A stretch of DNA of 64,000 nucleotides from Parus major (GCF_001522545.3 NC_031771.1:32006733-32070732), one strand, 5' to 3'; counted from the first letter of the stretch, positions 47,930 through 61,502 are shown. A program made the numbers and translations. Notes: generated from the letters alone by a model not told the origin.

Positions 47930-48345
47930 GTAGCCATTGCTGTGCATGAATTCAACCCTTTCCTGTTCCCTGTGGGCAAAACAGCCACCTATAACCACAT
48001 CCTCCTTCTGTATTCCCGAAGGCAAGTCAAGGAGGGATCTTTCCTAGTTGTCACTGAGTACCTGTGGTAAGGAGTTATCTTCTACAAACTTCAAGAATTT
48101 TCAAGACCTGCTCATCACAGCAGTATGCTTTTCCCAACTGATGTCTAGGAAGTTAAAATCTCTCATTAGGGCCAGAGCTACCAATCCAGAAATTTCTCCT
48201 AATTGCCTATAGAATCACTCATCATGGTTAAACAATCAGTATCAGACACATAATCAGTTACTGTAAGGGCTGTTCAGTCAAACCTTTTCCTTACCTATAG
48301 TGGGACACCTCCACTTTGCCTGCACACATTCGTGTGTTTTAAAGA
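47930..48345 (-). mobile_element. Old CR1 LINE fragment, endonuclease domain
   Basis: On the - strand the segment near 48135-48180 translates to ALMRDFNFLDISWE. This matches the CR1 apurinic endonuclease motif region, normally with a Gly in place of this Arg. The flanking sequence fits the same domain. No 3' end of this copy is seen nearby, so it is an isolated internal fragment. Confidence 0.7.
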
Positions 48346-49412
48346 GCAAGTACTGGTTGGCAATGAAAGAAGCAGAAGTACATAAGAAAAAGGTGATGGG
48401 AAGATGATAATGGGATATCAGGAAACAGAACAGATGTTTCTTAATAACTCATTTAATTTTTAATATTTCATCTATTGCTGCTGAAATTCTGGCTATTCTA
48501 CAAATGCCTTCCATTGTCTCTTATCACCTAAAAAGTCTTAAGGCTATTTGGAGAGCCTTGTTATTTTAAATGTTTTGCAAATTAACATTTGTAATAATCT
48601 GCTTGCAGCAATTTGCTAGACAATGCAGGTGTTCTTCAGAGAAAGGGTGAATTTGAACTAAAACCCCACAATGTGCTGAATCAGAATATTAAAACCTTGG
48701 AGACAGAGCGCCTGAAAGGCATTCTTTAAGGCAAAACTAGAATATTTATTTAGGTTTACTAGAGGTGGTAGATTCCAAGCCTGCTTTTGGTTTATGTGTC
48801 ATTGCTGATATCAGGTATTCAAAAGAGGTGAGCTGAGCAAATTTTGGACACAACCTTGGACTCCTAAATGAGGTCATTCTTCATATTTCTCATATTTCTG
48901 ATAGAATGTGAAATGATGTTTGAATGCAAATATATTTATGCAGTTTAGATTAGTGACATTTGCTATCCAGGCAGCCCATTCCTACCTGTGATTTCAAAAA
49001 CAAGCGAAGACCTAATGTCTTACATGCCTCACAAGATTGTGCCATAGTTATAAGAGCTTAAGTGAATTCCATCAGAAATTGTAAGTTGGATTGATTGATT
49101 GATTGATGTAAAGCACTGCAAAAGATAAAGGCAGTAGAAGAAATATACAAACAGTGTCACATTTATTTAATGGAAAGGAAAAAAAACCCAGTAACTAGAA
49201 AGTCAGAAGATTGTTGGGTGCAATTGAGACCTTGAATCTGTGAAATGATGCTTAGCTGAGTAAAATATGGATGGAAGGTCAATAGAATACAAAAGAAGAG
49301 AAAATCATCTAAGTTGCCTGGAAATTTCAAATTGGGTATTGCTTTAGAGGAGAACACACAGAATATGGAGAGAGGGGAATTTATAGAGGTTATATGGAAG
49401 TTTTCATATGCC
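48346..49412. other. Intergenic, no gene recognised
   Basis: AT-rich; a short gattgattgattgat run is at about 49090-49106. Nothing else was identified. Confidence 0.6.
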
Positions 49413-49560
49413 ACTGAGATTAGTTCAGCTGGTTAGAGCATTGTGCAGATAAATGTCTGGGTTGTGTGTTTGATCCCTCTATGGGCCCTTCACTTAAGAG
49501 TTGGATTTGATGATCCTTGTGGGTCCCTTCCAACTCTGAGTATTCTGTTATTCTGTGATA
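49413..49560 (+). mobile_element. tRNA-Ile-derived SINE with CR1 3' tail
   Basis: The 5' half resembles tRNA-Ile: box A TAGTTCAGCTGG at 49421-49432, an anticodon-arm-like region around gcagataaatgtc, box B TGTTTGATCCC at 49467-49477, and an acceptor end atgggccc. The 3' half is a CR1 tail (gtgggtcccttccaactc then ATTCTGTT and ATTCTGTG). This structure allows RNA polymerase III transcription and mobilisation by CR1 enzymes. It fits the passerine SINE type TguSINE1, named from memory. Substitutions in both boxes suggest an old, inactive copy. It is not a functional tRNA gene. Confidence 0.82.
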
Positions 49561-49902
49561 ACTTATGAGCAGTCCAAATAATAGGAAAAAGGAAAAAAAG
49601 AGAGGTTTCAGAGGACTTTGATTGAGTGGGCAGAATTTTATTTATCCCCAGGATTAGCTGAATTGTAAAATAGAAAGCAGGATGTAAATAATTCACTACA
49701 GTCCCAGCTAAGTGAAGTTTTCTGTAGGAGGATAGTGCTCAGGGCCTGTGTCTGTACACAGTAATATCAACACTTCTGATCAGCTATTCCCTGACTTCAG
49801 AACCTTTGGGACTCCTTTCCAGGCAAAACACAAGTGTAGTGTTGTGTATTATTTGGTACAGAAATAGAATAACTTGGGGGAAAAAATCTCCCTAAACTAG
49901 AG

Positions 49903-49973
<71 letters not shown>

Positions 49974-52900
49974 AAGATTCCCTGAAATATTTACACAGAT
50001 AAATCAGATTAAGTGATGAGTCTAACCAGTAGTTTCTGGCCCAGAGATATAAAGCAAACTGTTTTATTTCTATCCAGCAACAGGCAGTAGTACACCCACT
50101 CATTAGTCACACCCTCCCTGTGGGTTTTAAACCATTTATACTACTTGCTTTCAGCCACATGTTTTATTTGGAAGAGCTAGGATTCTCCATTCACTATAAA
50201 TGGTTTAGACTGTGCTACTGCTGAAAGTCTATTAGCAGAGTAAAGGGGCTAGAAATTAAATAGTGCTACTGCCATGCTTTTGAATTCATCCTTCAGGCAG
50301 ATTTTCAATAAATGATGAGAATATGAGAGGCATGGAGAATATGAACAGCATGGAGTCCTGAAGAACTTCCAGTTTTGTATTAAAGAAAAGTAGAAATGAA
50401 AAAAAGCAGTAAAGATAACCTGTTTAGAATAGATATTTTTTGGCTACAAAGCATTTTTATAGAAGCATTGTGCTAAAGTAATGAAGTTTAAGCAAGTATT
50501 TACATATCGATCCTAACTAGCGTAGAGATTTACAAAATATGATGAAAGCAATATCAGCTATTTGATGTATACAGATACAGTTTAATGTTGTCAAAACTGA
50601 TTTCATACAGGATTTTTTCATTTTCATATAGTATTTTATTCTCTTTCACTGAGAACCCAAGTCAGAATGTGCCTTAAAAGTGGCTGTACTTCATTGTACC
50701 CCATTTCATAATGTTTAGTTATGAGAATTTTACTGTTGACTTCAGAGGAACTTGGGCTGGGTGCTTAATGCTTGGTATGAAACATTTCAGTCACATTGTT
50801 GTCTTCCTAAATATCAAGTTTCTTTTTTTTTTTTTTTTTCCCCCAGTGCTAATGTTCAGGCTTTGTAGAATTTGTTCCATAGCACAGCTGATGTGTTACT
50901 GGCACACCACCAGAAAAGTGAAGCACATTGTTCCTACTTCAGTATGCATCTATTGCTGTTTTGTTGGCAGGAGGGTCAAAATGTGTTCCCTTTATGTGTC
51001 TTTTTGGTGGGCGGTGGGGAAAGAATTACTACAATTTGTGTCTGAACTGTAGTAACTAGAGAGACTGTTATACATAGCATAGCACTCTATTCAGATGAGT
51101 GTTCACCCATGTTGACTGGAAAGTGGAATTTTATTCTTATTTACATTAATGAGACCTATGAATAACTTAAGTGATTTGGTTTACATAAATGCCTCTATAC
51201 CTCTGTTTGGAATAGAGGCAAAGGTGTTAGACTAATATACTGCACAGCCTAAGAGACTCAGTGTAGGAAGATAATTGGATTATATTTTTTGTATAGGATT
51301 ATATTTTATTGGATTTTGTATTGGATTATATTTTAGCAGTTCTTGTGATCCTTCAAGAAAGCAGGAGGTTATCCCCATCTGCAAGCCCATATGGTCAGTG
51401 AGTAGTTAAAAGACATTATCTTAATGTGGCATCAGCTATTTTCACCTTTATACTTTCTCAGTAGTGTTACAAATGCTGTCTGTCTGGGACATGTGCCACA
51501 CTTAAGCACCACATTACAGTACACTAGAAATGTGTTCTGCCTCACAGATCATCAGTGCCACACTCAAGATTCTTTTTTCTCTGGTAAAATTCCCACTGGA
51601 TTTTGAATTGTATCACTTCTTTGGCCCCAGTAGTCAACATTTTCTATGTTATATCTAAACAGCCAACTAAAACCCTTAAATAAAGGTCATCATCACTAAC
51701 TTTCTTTTCTTGACACAATATAGCTCTCTATAGGTAAAACTCATACGTTCAGATATCAGATGTGTTTTAGGCCTGTCAAACATGGCACTGAATGGCCACA
51801 GAAATTAGACTGACTCAAACCTCCTTGCCCTGCATTTATATATGAGCAATTCCTATACTTACCTTTCCTATCTCTAATACTTGGAAGCATATATGGTTAT
51901 AAAGACCTATATGAAAATTATTCAGTTGATACAGTTTTTTTCTGTAGAGTAAGATGAGAGAAGAAATCAAAGGTGAAGGGTAGAGGTGATCAAGTTGCTT
52001 TTACTCAGTATGATAAAAGCAAATTCTGTGGTGTTCAGCCATATCCATATGACATGTATTGCTGCTGCTGATACAGACTAGATCAGAGCTCCACACATGG
52101 AGCTACACTGATGTAGTTGCACATAAAGAAAGTGTAGGAAAGGAGCAATAATGTCAGGAAAAATGTTTGCAAACAATGAAGAAAATAATTTATTTTTTCT
52201 CTTTATTTTCCTTTTGTTATGCTTGTTTTTTATTTATCTCATATTTTTATCATTGCAGTTGTGTTGAATTCAGAAAAGGATTTTTTTGATGTTCTTTTTT
52301 GATATTTGAATATTTGCAAATATTCTGATCAGTAACAGTGAATTTTGACAGCCGTTTGCTTAATTTTAGTAATACTTGATACCTCATCCATACCCTCAGG
52401 ATAATAAGCTGCAGTTTTAGAATATAACAAGATGAGCAATAAAAAATAGGCAGTTTTCCTTTTTACCAAAAAAGTTTCCACATTTTCATTAAATTTTGAT
52501 GTAACTTTAAAACAAAAAAGAATTATCAGGGCTGAATAACAGCCTGTATGAGAAAGTGTGATTTTACAGTGTTGATGATTCAGGAGGCCAGTATTGGCAA
52601 ATATAATTGTGAAGGCTGCTTGATAGATAGAGAAAGCATGAGCTGTAACATTTTAATTGGACATTTTATTGAGGTGTTGTAGAAGATGGATACATAGAAG
52701 CAACGCTTCAGTTACCAAAAGCTGAAATTGTGATTGAATAAAATTTCCGTGTCTTTCAAATAACTCTCATTCTCTACCAAAACAAGAAAATGTACAATAC
52801 CATTTTCATAAACAACTCTCTTAATGATGCAGAAAGCTTAGCAATAACAGATATGGGTTACCGAATGAAGAAGAGCAGCATACAATGCACCCAAAGGATG

Positions 52901-54511
52901 AACAGAGGTGCTTTGTTTTGTTTTTAAACAGCTTGTTTTTCACTGCAGTAGTACAGTATCTGACACTTGGAAAAATCATTTCAGTGAAAGTTTTGACAAT
53001 GAACTGTAAGTTCTTCACACAGCTTTAGTGTATCTCCTAAGGTTTACAGGATAGTCTTATATTCTTCACTGGAGCTGACTGGAATTTTGTCTAAGTATAG
53101 GAAAGAATGTGGAAATTAATTAATACAGCCTGATGATCTATTAGTTCCTGTTTTTTTCACCCTTGGTTTTCAGTTTTGTTAGTACTGTCGAGTAAATTAT
53201 TCTAATCCTGATGTTTATAATTGGTGGTAGATTTGGAATTACTTGCCAGATTTAATGGAAGGCTGTCACTTTCCCAGACAGTGACTCCACATTGCAGATA
53301 TATAGCACAGTCCATAGACATGTTGCGAAAAACCAGTAATTTTGAGAACTGCCAATTTGTATCTTAAATCATCATTTTACCTAATTTGGCATGTTTTCCT
53401 TAAATTGTCACCTTGGAGACTGAGATTTGAACCGATTTGTTACCACATCCAATAGTTCTTCTATTAATTATTGAGAGCAGCACTTCCTAATTCTGGGTCC
53501 TGTGCAGGAGCCCTAGCTCCATGCTGGGATGAGACCTTACCACATACTTTCCTCTCTGTGTCAGTTTTCAGTGGAAGTGAATCCAGCTGTGTGGATTAGG
53601 CAGGCACCCCCAGGGTCACTGCTGAGGTTTCAGTCTGTAAAATCCACTTGGTTTATATACAGCCTGGGAGTGTTTGTTTTTAATTAAAGAAAGCTCCTGG
53701 CCATAGGAATTCTGAAGAAAGAAGCTTCCTCTGTGAATAAAAGCTTGAAAGCTTGTGAATGTAAATGCCCTGACAGCAGAAGGGCATTTTAAAAACTATC
53801 AAAACTCTGATAAGTTTGAGATTGCATGATCTTTTTTTTGATGGACTGGTAATATTTTCCTTTTCTACAATTCTTTTTGGAAATATATTTTTACTTTTGT
53901 TAAGGGTGTTTCTGTTTGCTGTGGTAAACATTGCAGAGATGATGCTTGTCAAACAGATGAACCCCTTGTGTAATTTCATTGGTTTCCCTGGAACTTTTCC
54001 CAGGCTGTTTCAAGAGAATCTTGAAGTGGTACAAAAATTCTTTCTCTGGTTGAAGCTCTTCTTGTTCTGCATACATGGAAATGATGACTGTAACTTGGCC
54101 TTTAAGCCTTTGGCCGTTTGAAGAGCTGAGTTCCTTGCTAAGCTTCCTGATGTGAGTCACTGGTATTAAGTCTAACAGCAATAAGACACCTTATGTGTCA
54201 CATTATGTGTCTTACAACACTCAGCTTCATAAACAGGTGTAGAATCAACTTTTCATCTTCTTCTGAGGGTGGTAAAAATGCTGAGCTCACAAATTGAAAC
54301 ACCTTTTTTTAGAGCAGACTGTGCTTGAATGTCAAAAAATATTGTTTTTTTTTAAATAAAACAGTTTTATAATTAAAAGGTTCAAGTTTATTCTATGAAC
54401 CTCTTTTTTTCATGAAGGGAACAAAGCATTTTGCCCTTTTTGTCCTTCTGTATATGAATTTTTTTCATGTTTTATTTTAAAGCTTAACAATACCCAGCTT
54501 CAATATAATAT
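49561..54511. other. Intergenic, no gene recognised
   Basis: About 5 kb, AT-rich, with a (GATA)n microsatellite at 49903-49973 and a long T run at about 50821-50840. A partly repetitive ggattatatttt stretch is at 51275-51335. No exon was recognised. Confidence 0.6.
49903..49973. repeat. (GATA)n microsatellite, about 17-18 units
   Basis: An uninterrupted tetranucleotide AGAT/GATA array. It is long and pure enough to be length-polymorphic. The - strand frame of repeating YLSI residues is an artefact of it. Confidence 0.97.
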
Positions 54512-54850
54512 ATAGAATCATAGAATTGTTAAGGATGGAAAAGACCTCTAAAATCACCCAGTGCAACTATTAACACTGTCACCTTCACCACTGAACCATG
54601 TCCCTATATGCCACAACTAGATGGTTTCTCATTGCTTCTATGGAAAGTGATTCTACTACTACCCTGGCCAGCCTGTTCCAGTGCTTGACAGCCCTTTCAG
54701 TGAGGAAATTGTTTCTAATAGCCAATCTAAATCTCCCCTGGCAAAACTTGAGACCATTTCCTTTTGTTCTGTCATAGAACAACATACTTTTCTCTCCTAG
54801 ACTTCTCACCTCCACCCCTCGACTCAGAGCTGTTACATCTATCAGGCATA
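54512..54850 (-). mobile_element. CR1 LINE 3' fragment
   Basis: The + strand starts atagaatcatagaattgtta, the reversed octamer tail. The - strand encodes the end of CR1 ORF2, with AIRNNFLTERAVKHWNRLAR and a final RDMVQW. The copy is 5'-truncated to about 340 bp. Its tail differs from the 26.4 and 40.6 kb copies, so it belongs to another CR1 subfamily. Confidence 0.88.
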
Positions 54851-55363
54851 AACAGTTGATATTATTTTTTTTTAATTTTTGAGATTTCCATTTCAGAACA
54901 GTTTTTATCAAATCATATTTACTTGTAGCAGTAAGGAAGAATAGCTTTTCCAAGATGGCAGAACTTCCTTGTTGGTTTCTCTAGAGAAAACTTGAATAAA
55001 CAGGCTGATGTGTTTTCTTTTCCTTCTTAGCTTCCAAGACAGTAGATGATTTGGTACAGTTAGTTTCATAGATTTATGCCCACTATTTATCATATAGAGG
55101 ACAGGGAAAAAGTGGATCAAGAATCACATGGATTTCTAGAGATACAATTGATATTCATATCCTGCATCAAAGCACATCAAAGCACATTTTAATTCTGATA
55201 CATACACATGGATGTTAAAGTCACATTTATTTCTGGGGGATAATTTTTTTAAAGAAAATAATATTTTTATTGGATTTGTAGTTTTGTAGTTGGCTCTGTT
55301 TCTACTCAAATATTTACTGAGCTGTAACAAAAGTTTTAATTGTGCCTTTAAAAAGTATCACAG

Positions 55364-55395
55364 GTGATCTCTGAACAAAGTGATCTCTGAACAAG
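55364..55395. repeat. 16-bp direct tandem duplication
   Basis: Two adjacent copies of gtgatctctgaacaaa/g. It is a simple local duplication. Confidence 0.85.
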
Positions 55396-58300
55396 GGGAT
55401 TAACTGGACAAAAAGCTGAGAAATACTTCATTTCAGACCTCTGCACTGCTCAGGCACTGTCTTTGTGAACCTCCTTAGAGAGGTATTGAAATTCAGCAGA
55501 TATCTGTCATTAGTTTCACAGTCTCCTGCAGACATACTCAGTGTTCTCTTTTCTTCTTTAGTAATCAATTAGGATGCTGTTAAATGACAGGAAATACAAG
55601 AAGTATGGTTAATGCTGATAATGAAATAAACTGCCTGTCAACTCTGAAAGCAACATATAAATAATTTTGACTGCTTCAGGAAAAAAAAGCCCCACAGAAA
55701 TCTCAGATCACCCAATATAAATGTATTTTGTACATATAAAACGCAAGTGCATTGACAGGCCAATTTGGGGTTTTAGGTTTTAGCTGGGGCTGACTAGCAG
55801 CTTGAAATGTGCAACATTTCTCAAGATGATCAGGATCATATCATAATAAATTGAATTTCATTGTAGAACACGGTTTCAGGAGCTTATGGAAGCCTCTCAC
55901 TAATATTCTGCCACTAAACTGAACGGAAACTTTGCTTTTATTCCCTCATATACAATGAAACAGTTAATTTCACTCTGGTTACGGTCAAATAATTCCTATC
56001 AAGAAGTATAGTCCCACAGGTAAAGTCCCAAGAGAGAAATATTTGGGGGAATATTTGGAATGAATGGGATTTCACCAATACTAAAGTATTAAAAAAAAGA
56101 GTATAAAGAAAGATTCATATGCAATTTTGAGATACTCTTTTAGCATGGACTATTTAAAATAAAACAAATTAAATGCAACAGCTGGTTCATTATAGACAGA
56201 GAATAAGATAGCTGATAAAAAGTGTGGACAAAAGTTCTTGGATCATTTTTTGCTCCTAGTGACTGGTTAAATCCACTTATGTTGAGGATGGTCATGTTTG
56301 CCCTGGTGGGATGTCCTGGGAAAGAGTCAACCTTTTCTTTCTGCTCTTATAGGCAGCTCCTGTGCTGACTCAGAAAGCTATGCCATGTCAGAGACAGCTC
56401 AGCTCTGTGCAATCCAATATTTAGCCAAAGGCCCACCCAGGCATCAGTCCCTCCATCAAGCTCCCCACCCAACAATGCCAGAGCTCTTGCTAGGGCAGAG
56501 GTTTTTGGGTATTCATTTTACAGAGATTAGTGTACATTGCTCCATAGAGTAGGGTATCACAATGATCTCTTAATTTTATTTCACTGCCAGTCCTACTCTG
56601 TGATAGTCCCCAAGTACTCCTTGCTTATGTTTGAGAGCTTTGATAATTCCGGATTTTGAAGGGCTCTTTGCCATGAGTGTGTTGAGTTGGGGATGGGAAC
56701 ATAAGACCTTGCCCATCTCTGAATGCAACACAGTGAGGGGGCTTCTAGCCTTTCTGAGAAAAAAGGATCACATACAGAGTAAAAGATTGATAATTAAAAA
56801 AGTGGCCACATATGAACTCTAAGTTAGACCATATCTAAGACAATCAAGTAATCATTAAATTTTTTAGAGGAACTTTATCCTTCATTTTATCTGTATTTTA
56901 TTTACTTGCATTTGAATCATTCGTATCCTCCCCTAAAAGTGCCTGCTTTTTCAGTGAAATCAGATTTCCTCATCTTATAGCTCTAAATGTGAAGATGAAG
57001 TTATCAATTAAGGCAGATGATAGGCTAGGAAAAAGTGGTCCCAAAAGAGCAAGTGTTTCTTCATCTGAAAACCTCCATATCTTCCACAGTGTTGTTTCTT
57101 ATTATAAGGAGGTCAGGACCAGGGTGCTCAGTCTAAACAGATTTTGGTGAGTCATTATATTCTCTGAGGAACTGGCCTTGCCCAGTTCTCCTCTGACTCA
57201 CTGTAGCTGTAAATGATGGGGCATGTATTTTTCAAAGGGCACATACTGAAACCTTCTTCAGAACAAGTTCATCTGCTTTTACCACTAATTTCTCTATAAA
57301 GTACATTTTGTTCTCTTGTAAACTCTGATTCCTGGGATTGGCAACTTCTTAAAGGCTGGACTGAAGTCACAGAAATGTTAGGAGTGTGCAAGTAGTCCTT
57401 AAATAACACTTATTTATATAATTATTTTATGTATATAAAAGTAGATTTTACTAACTCAATTAAACCTATAAACTTGGACATAGAGGAAAATCACATTTTT
57501 ACCTATGATTAAGCCAGAGGTGTCCACTGTTAATGGTATTGCAACATCAGGATTTAATGAAAACTCTTTAATTTGATGGATTAATTTGTTTTCAAACTTT
57601 GCCCTATTCTAATTATATCATCGTGTGAAATTGGGATAAACTTTTGCTGTCTTGATGCAGTCAGAACATATTTTAATATCTGAGGTGCTTTCTGTGTGAC
57701 AAGATGACACTTGTTTGTCCCTGGAAAATGAGTGCCTCATTTTTCTTATAGGGAAAAATCTAGTAGATAAAGGCACTGAATTATATACATAATGTCACAT
57801 CATATGGATCACTATGCGCCTTCTATGTTTTGCTATGGATATTCAACTAACAAAGGAATAAAACAAACCAGGGTCTTCTTTTTTCTGTGCTTCTAGTTTT
57901 GGAACTCATAACTGCTCAATTTTTTCCTTTGGGGTGGCGTACCCTACCCTTGATGTGAATTCATGAGTGATTTCTAATGAACAAATTCAACAAAAAAAAC
58001 CCTAAAGCAATAGCTATTTTTTTAATACTAAGAGAAAATGTTACAAGCCTTGGAAGGAAAGGAATGGTATGTTTGTTACCTTTCACAGATAATGCCATGC
58101 TGGGGATATTTTCAGACATGACATTTTGCAGGCAAAGTTTGACTTGCAAATGGAGCATTAGGATCCAGACTTCATTGCTTGGACCTAACTCCAGTTCATA
58201 AAAGAATTGCAATATCATATTAGTAGTATGTTGTAACTGGCTTTCCATGACACTTTTCCTGGACAGATAATCTTTCTCCTGTTTTATGGATGATATCTCC

Positions 58301-59324
58301 AAAAGTGAAGGATTTTAGTCTGTTCACCAGACCAGTTACAAAGCTCAGTTTTTAAAATTCTGATTCAGTGCTTTGTATTCCACTGTGCTAGAGCTATGGC
58401 ATTCAAGCTGGGTGCTTGTGTGTTCAGATAGCATTGGAAAATTGAATTGGTCATGAGGTAGAAATTTACACTTTATCAGCTGGTAGTGTTGCTTTCCTTC
58501 CTGATCAATATATAGCGTATATCTGAAATTACAGCCACTGAATCTGAAGCATGAAGCACTATATGCTATAGAGCTTGAGCACATGGGCAAATCAGACATT
58601 TCTACAGAGCACAGAACAGGAAAACAGCTTGTTTTCTTAGGTTTTGCATGGCCACCCACCTTAAACCACACAGAGAAGCTGCTAAAGTTAGTTGATAAAG
58701 TTTGCAGCAAAGAATTGCTAATCGTTGCTTGCCCTCAGCAGAATGACACATGCTGTTGCAAAACAAAATTCAGACTGTGCTTTATACCACAAAGGAAGCA
58801 GCTGTTTTCATTTGAAGCGATTTCCATCATGATATGTGAGTAAAAGATAGAATATTAATAAAGAAAAAGACAACATGATCATCAAGAGGTTCTACATGCT
58901 ACAGCTGAGAATCTTCTTTACATAGTTTCTGCACTGACTGCTACATTTCCCTTTGAAAATGTGTGTATCTCTTCAGAAATATATCAGATGTTGATCTGGG
59001 ATTTCTAGGAATGTAAGCCTGAATATGTTCTTCCAAAATATGATTTAAAGCTTCACTATATGTCCCTTAAAATTATTGCTGCAGTACATCCAGTGAAGCT
59101 ATCAACAAATGAGTATTTTCCACAGAAAAATTAATTTGGAGTCAGAGAAAACTCAATACAAAATGTTGTGAAAGAATACTTGATTCAGAGTAGCAGCACT
59201 TAACATAATATTTTGTGCAACCATTTTATTCTGTCAATCACATCCCACAAGAGAGGTCAGTTTTATTGTTATGAATTTATAGCTTAGCTCAAAAAAATCC
59301 ACGTATTAAATCTATATCTATCTA

Positions 59325-59377
59325 CAAATATTATTATTATAATAATAATAACAATTATTATTATTATTATTATTATT
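59325..59377. repeat. ATT/AAT trinucleotide-rich repeat
   Basis: Runs of attatt and aataat in opposite order form an imperfect inverted microsatellite. Confidence 0.85.
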
Positions 59378-60359
59378 CACTATGTGTATATATTTCCTCT
59401 TATTTGTGATTCTCAAAGGATTATATAACAGTAGGTATTTTTATTAGAGCTGATTGGCAAGACATCAGGGATAATACTGACTTTGGAAGTCTTTAAAAGG
59501 CTAGTTTTGTCTATGTTAATTTTACGAGAAGGGTTTTGACACATGTAAAATAAAAATTTTTGTTGGATTTTTATATTTTTGTTTGGAATCATATATTTAT
59601 TTCAATCTATTTCTTTTATTAAAAAACATCAAGAGCAAAAATGATGGAGCAGAAATATGGAGGTTATTCTCTTTAAATAAAATTGTCTTCTGTAGAATTT
59701 TGAAAATTTGAGATTTTGAAATCGAAAAGAAGGGCTTCTTTCCAACTTGAAATACCACCATATTTTGTTAGGCAAAGTTCTGTTTTCCATCCAGGTCTAG
59801 TCTTTATTACACACTTGCAATTGCTGTCTTCTTCCAATAACTGCCAATCATGGAAACCTTTGAAAGGATCTGCCCAGCATGACAACATATGCTGGTAAAG
59901 CAGGAAACCCCTTGACTCCAAAGCCACTTTCCTGTGTGACAGATTTGGCAGTGGAGGTCAGGTCAGCCTAGCCCACGTTCTCTTCTATTGCACACACCTC
60001 CTATTTCTCAAAAGCTGAAATCACAGACCTGGAGGGGGGCTGCCCACCCACCAGCCTGTCAGTGTCTATCACAAATCAGAAACATGAAATTATCTCTTTC
60101 TCAAAAGGTATCCAGAAGGTATTAACACCTACAAATTACTAGGCAAAGCCACAGACTGTTTTTTTAATAAATACCAAGCAGGCATCAAACTGGTCTGAGG
60201 CTGTTGGGCTAATTTTTTGAGGTAAGTATAACGTATATTGTACTGTATAAATGACATATACACTGTCATAGTGTTTTCTTCTATAGTGGGTATAGAGTGT
60301 TTATGTAATGAATGTGCTTATTCTGTACAAAAATATATGCATCCCAGATTCACACAAAG

Positions 60360-61502
60360 TGATGCATCCCAAAACCGATGAAATCAGGCAAGAACACCAG
60401 GAGTTCTGTGTGCATGAACAGGAAGGTCCTGGACAAATTCAAACACAAAAATAAACTCTACAGAGCAGGGAAGCAAGAACAGGCAGCCTAGGAGGAACAC
60501 AGGGAGATTGTCTGAGCTGCCAGGGATAAGGTTAGGAAAAATGATACTCTGAGTAGGGTCCCTCAGGGTTCAGTATTGGGACTGGCACTGTTGAACCTCC
60601 TTGGTGACATGGACTGTGAGATTGAACACATCCTCAGCAAGTTTGCTGATGCCACCAAGCTGTGTGCTGCAGTTGGCATGCTGGAGGAAAGGGATGCTAT
60701 CCAGAGGAACTTTGGACAGGCTTGAGAAATGGATCCATGCAAACCTCAGGAAATTGAACAAGGCCAAATGCAATGTCCTGCACTTGGGGTGGGGCAATCC
60801 CAAGCACAAGTACAGGCTGGATGGAGAATGGATTTAGAGCAGCCCTGAGGAGACTTGGGGGTGTTGATAGATGAGAGGCTGGATATAAACCAGCAGATGT
60901 GCACTTACAGCCCAAAAATCCAATTGTATCCCTGGGCTGCATCCAAAGCAGTGCAGCCAGCAGAGTGAGGGAGGGGTTTCTTCCCCTCTCCTCTACTCTC
61001 TTGAGACTGCACCTGGAGTGTTAAGTCCAGAGGTCCCCAGCATAAAAAGAATGTGAACCCTTTAGAGTAAGTCCAGAAAAAGTCCATGAAGATAATTAGA
61101 GAGCTGGAGCACCTCTCCTGTGAAGACAAGGCTGAGAGACCCACAGTTGTTCAGCCTGGAGAAGAGAGGCAGACTTGCAGTATCTAAAGGGGACTTACAG
61201 TAGAGCTGGAGAGGGTATATAATGATAAGACGAGGGAAAATGTCTTTAAACTGACAGAGGGTAGGTTTAATGTTAGGAAGAAATTCATTACTGTAAGAGA
61301 GGTGAGGCACTTCTCTCTGAACAGGTTGTCCAAAGAAATTGTGTCTGTCCTATCCCTGGCAATGTTAAAGGCCAGGCTGGATGGGGCTTTGAGCAACCTG
61401 GTCTAGTGAAAGGTGTCCCTGGTTATGGCAGGTAGATTAGAGCTAGAGGATCTTTAAGAACCCTTTCAACGAAAACCATTCTGTGAGTCCATGATTCTAT
61501 GA
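60360..61502 (+). mobile_element. CR1 LINE with internal deletion
   Basis: Bases about 60400-60540 match the CR1 ORF2 linker between endonuclease and RT (reading ARKQEQAA-like, then AARD). The sequence then passes directly to the RT motif VPQGSVLGLAL at about 60560. The expected early RT region is missing between them. The usual FADD box reads SKFADAT near 60640, losing the second catalytic Asp. The copy ends with attctgtgagtccatgattc, the octamer tail. It is inactive. Confidence 0.88.

Larger units (their letters stand above)
54851..60359. other. Intergenic, no gene recognised
   Basis: About 5.5 kb. A 16-bp tandem duplication (gtgatctctgaacaa, two copies) is at 55364-55395 and a TTA/ATA-rich repeat at 59325-59377. 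Open frames of 113 and 121 codons on the - strand at 57961-58302 and 58345-58710 match no family I recognise. Confidence 0.55.

Noticed and set aside
49421..49488. A functional tRNA-Ile gene
   Set aside because: The cloverleaf bases are too altered, the anticodon arm is degraded and the sequence runs directly into a CR1 tail, so it is a SINE head.
57961..58710. Two consecutive - strand frames of 113 and 121 codons
   Set aside because: No family resemblance, no splice or promoter context, and their length is within what AT-moderate intergenic DNA yields by chance.
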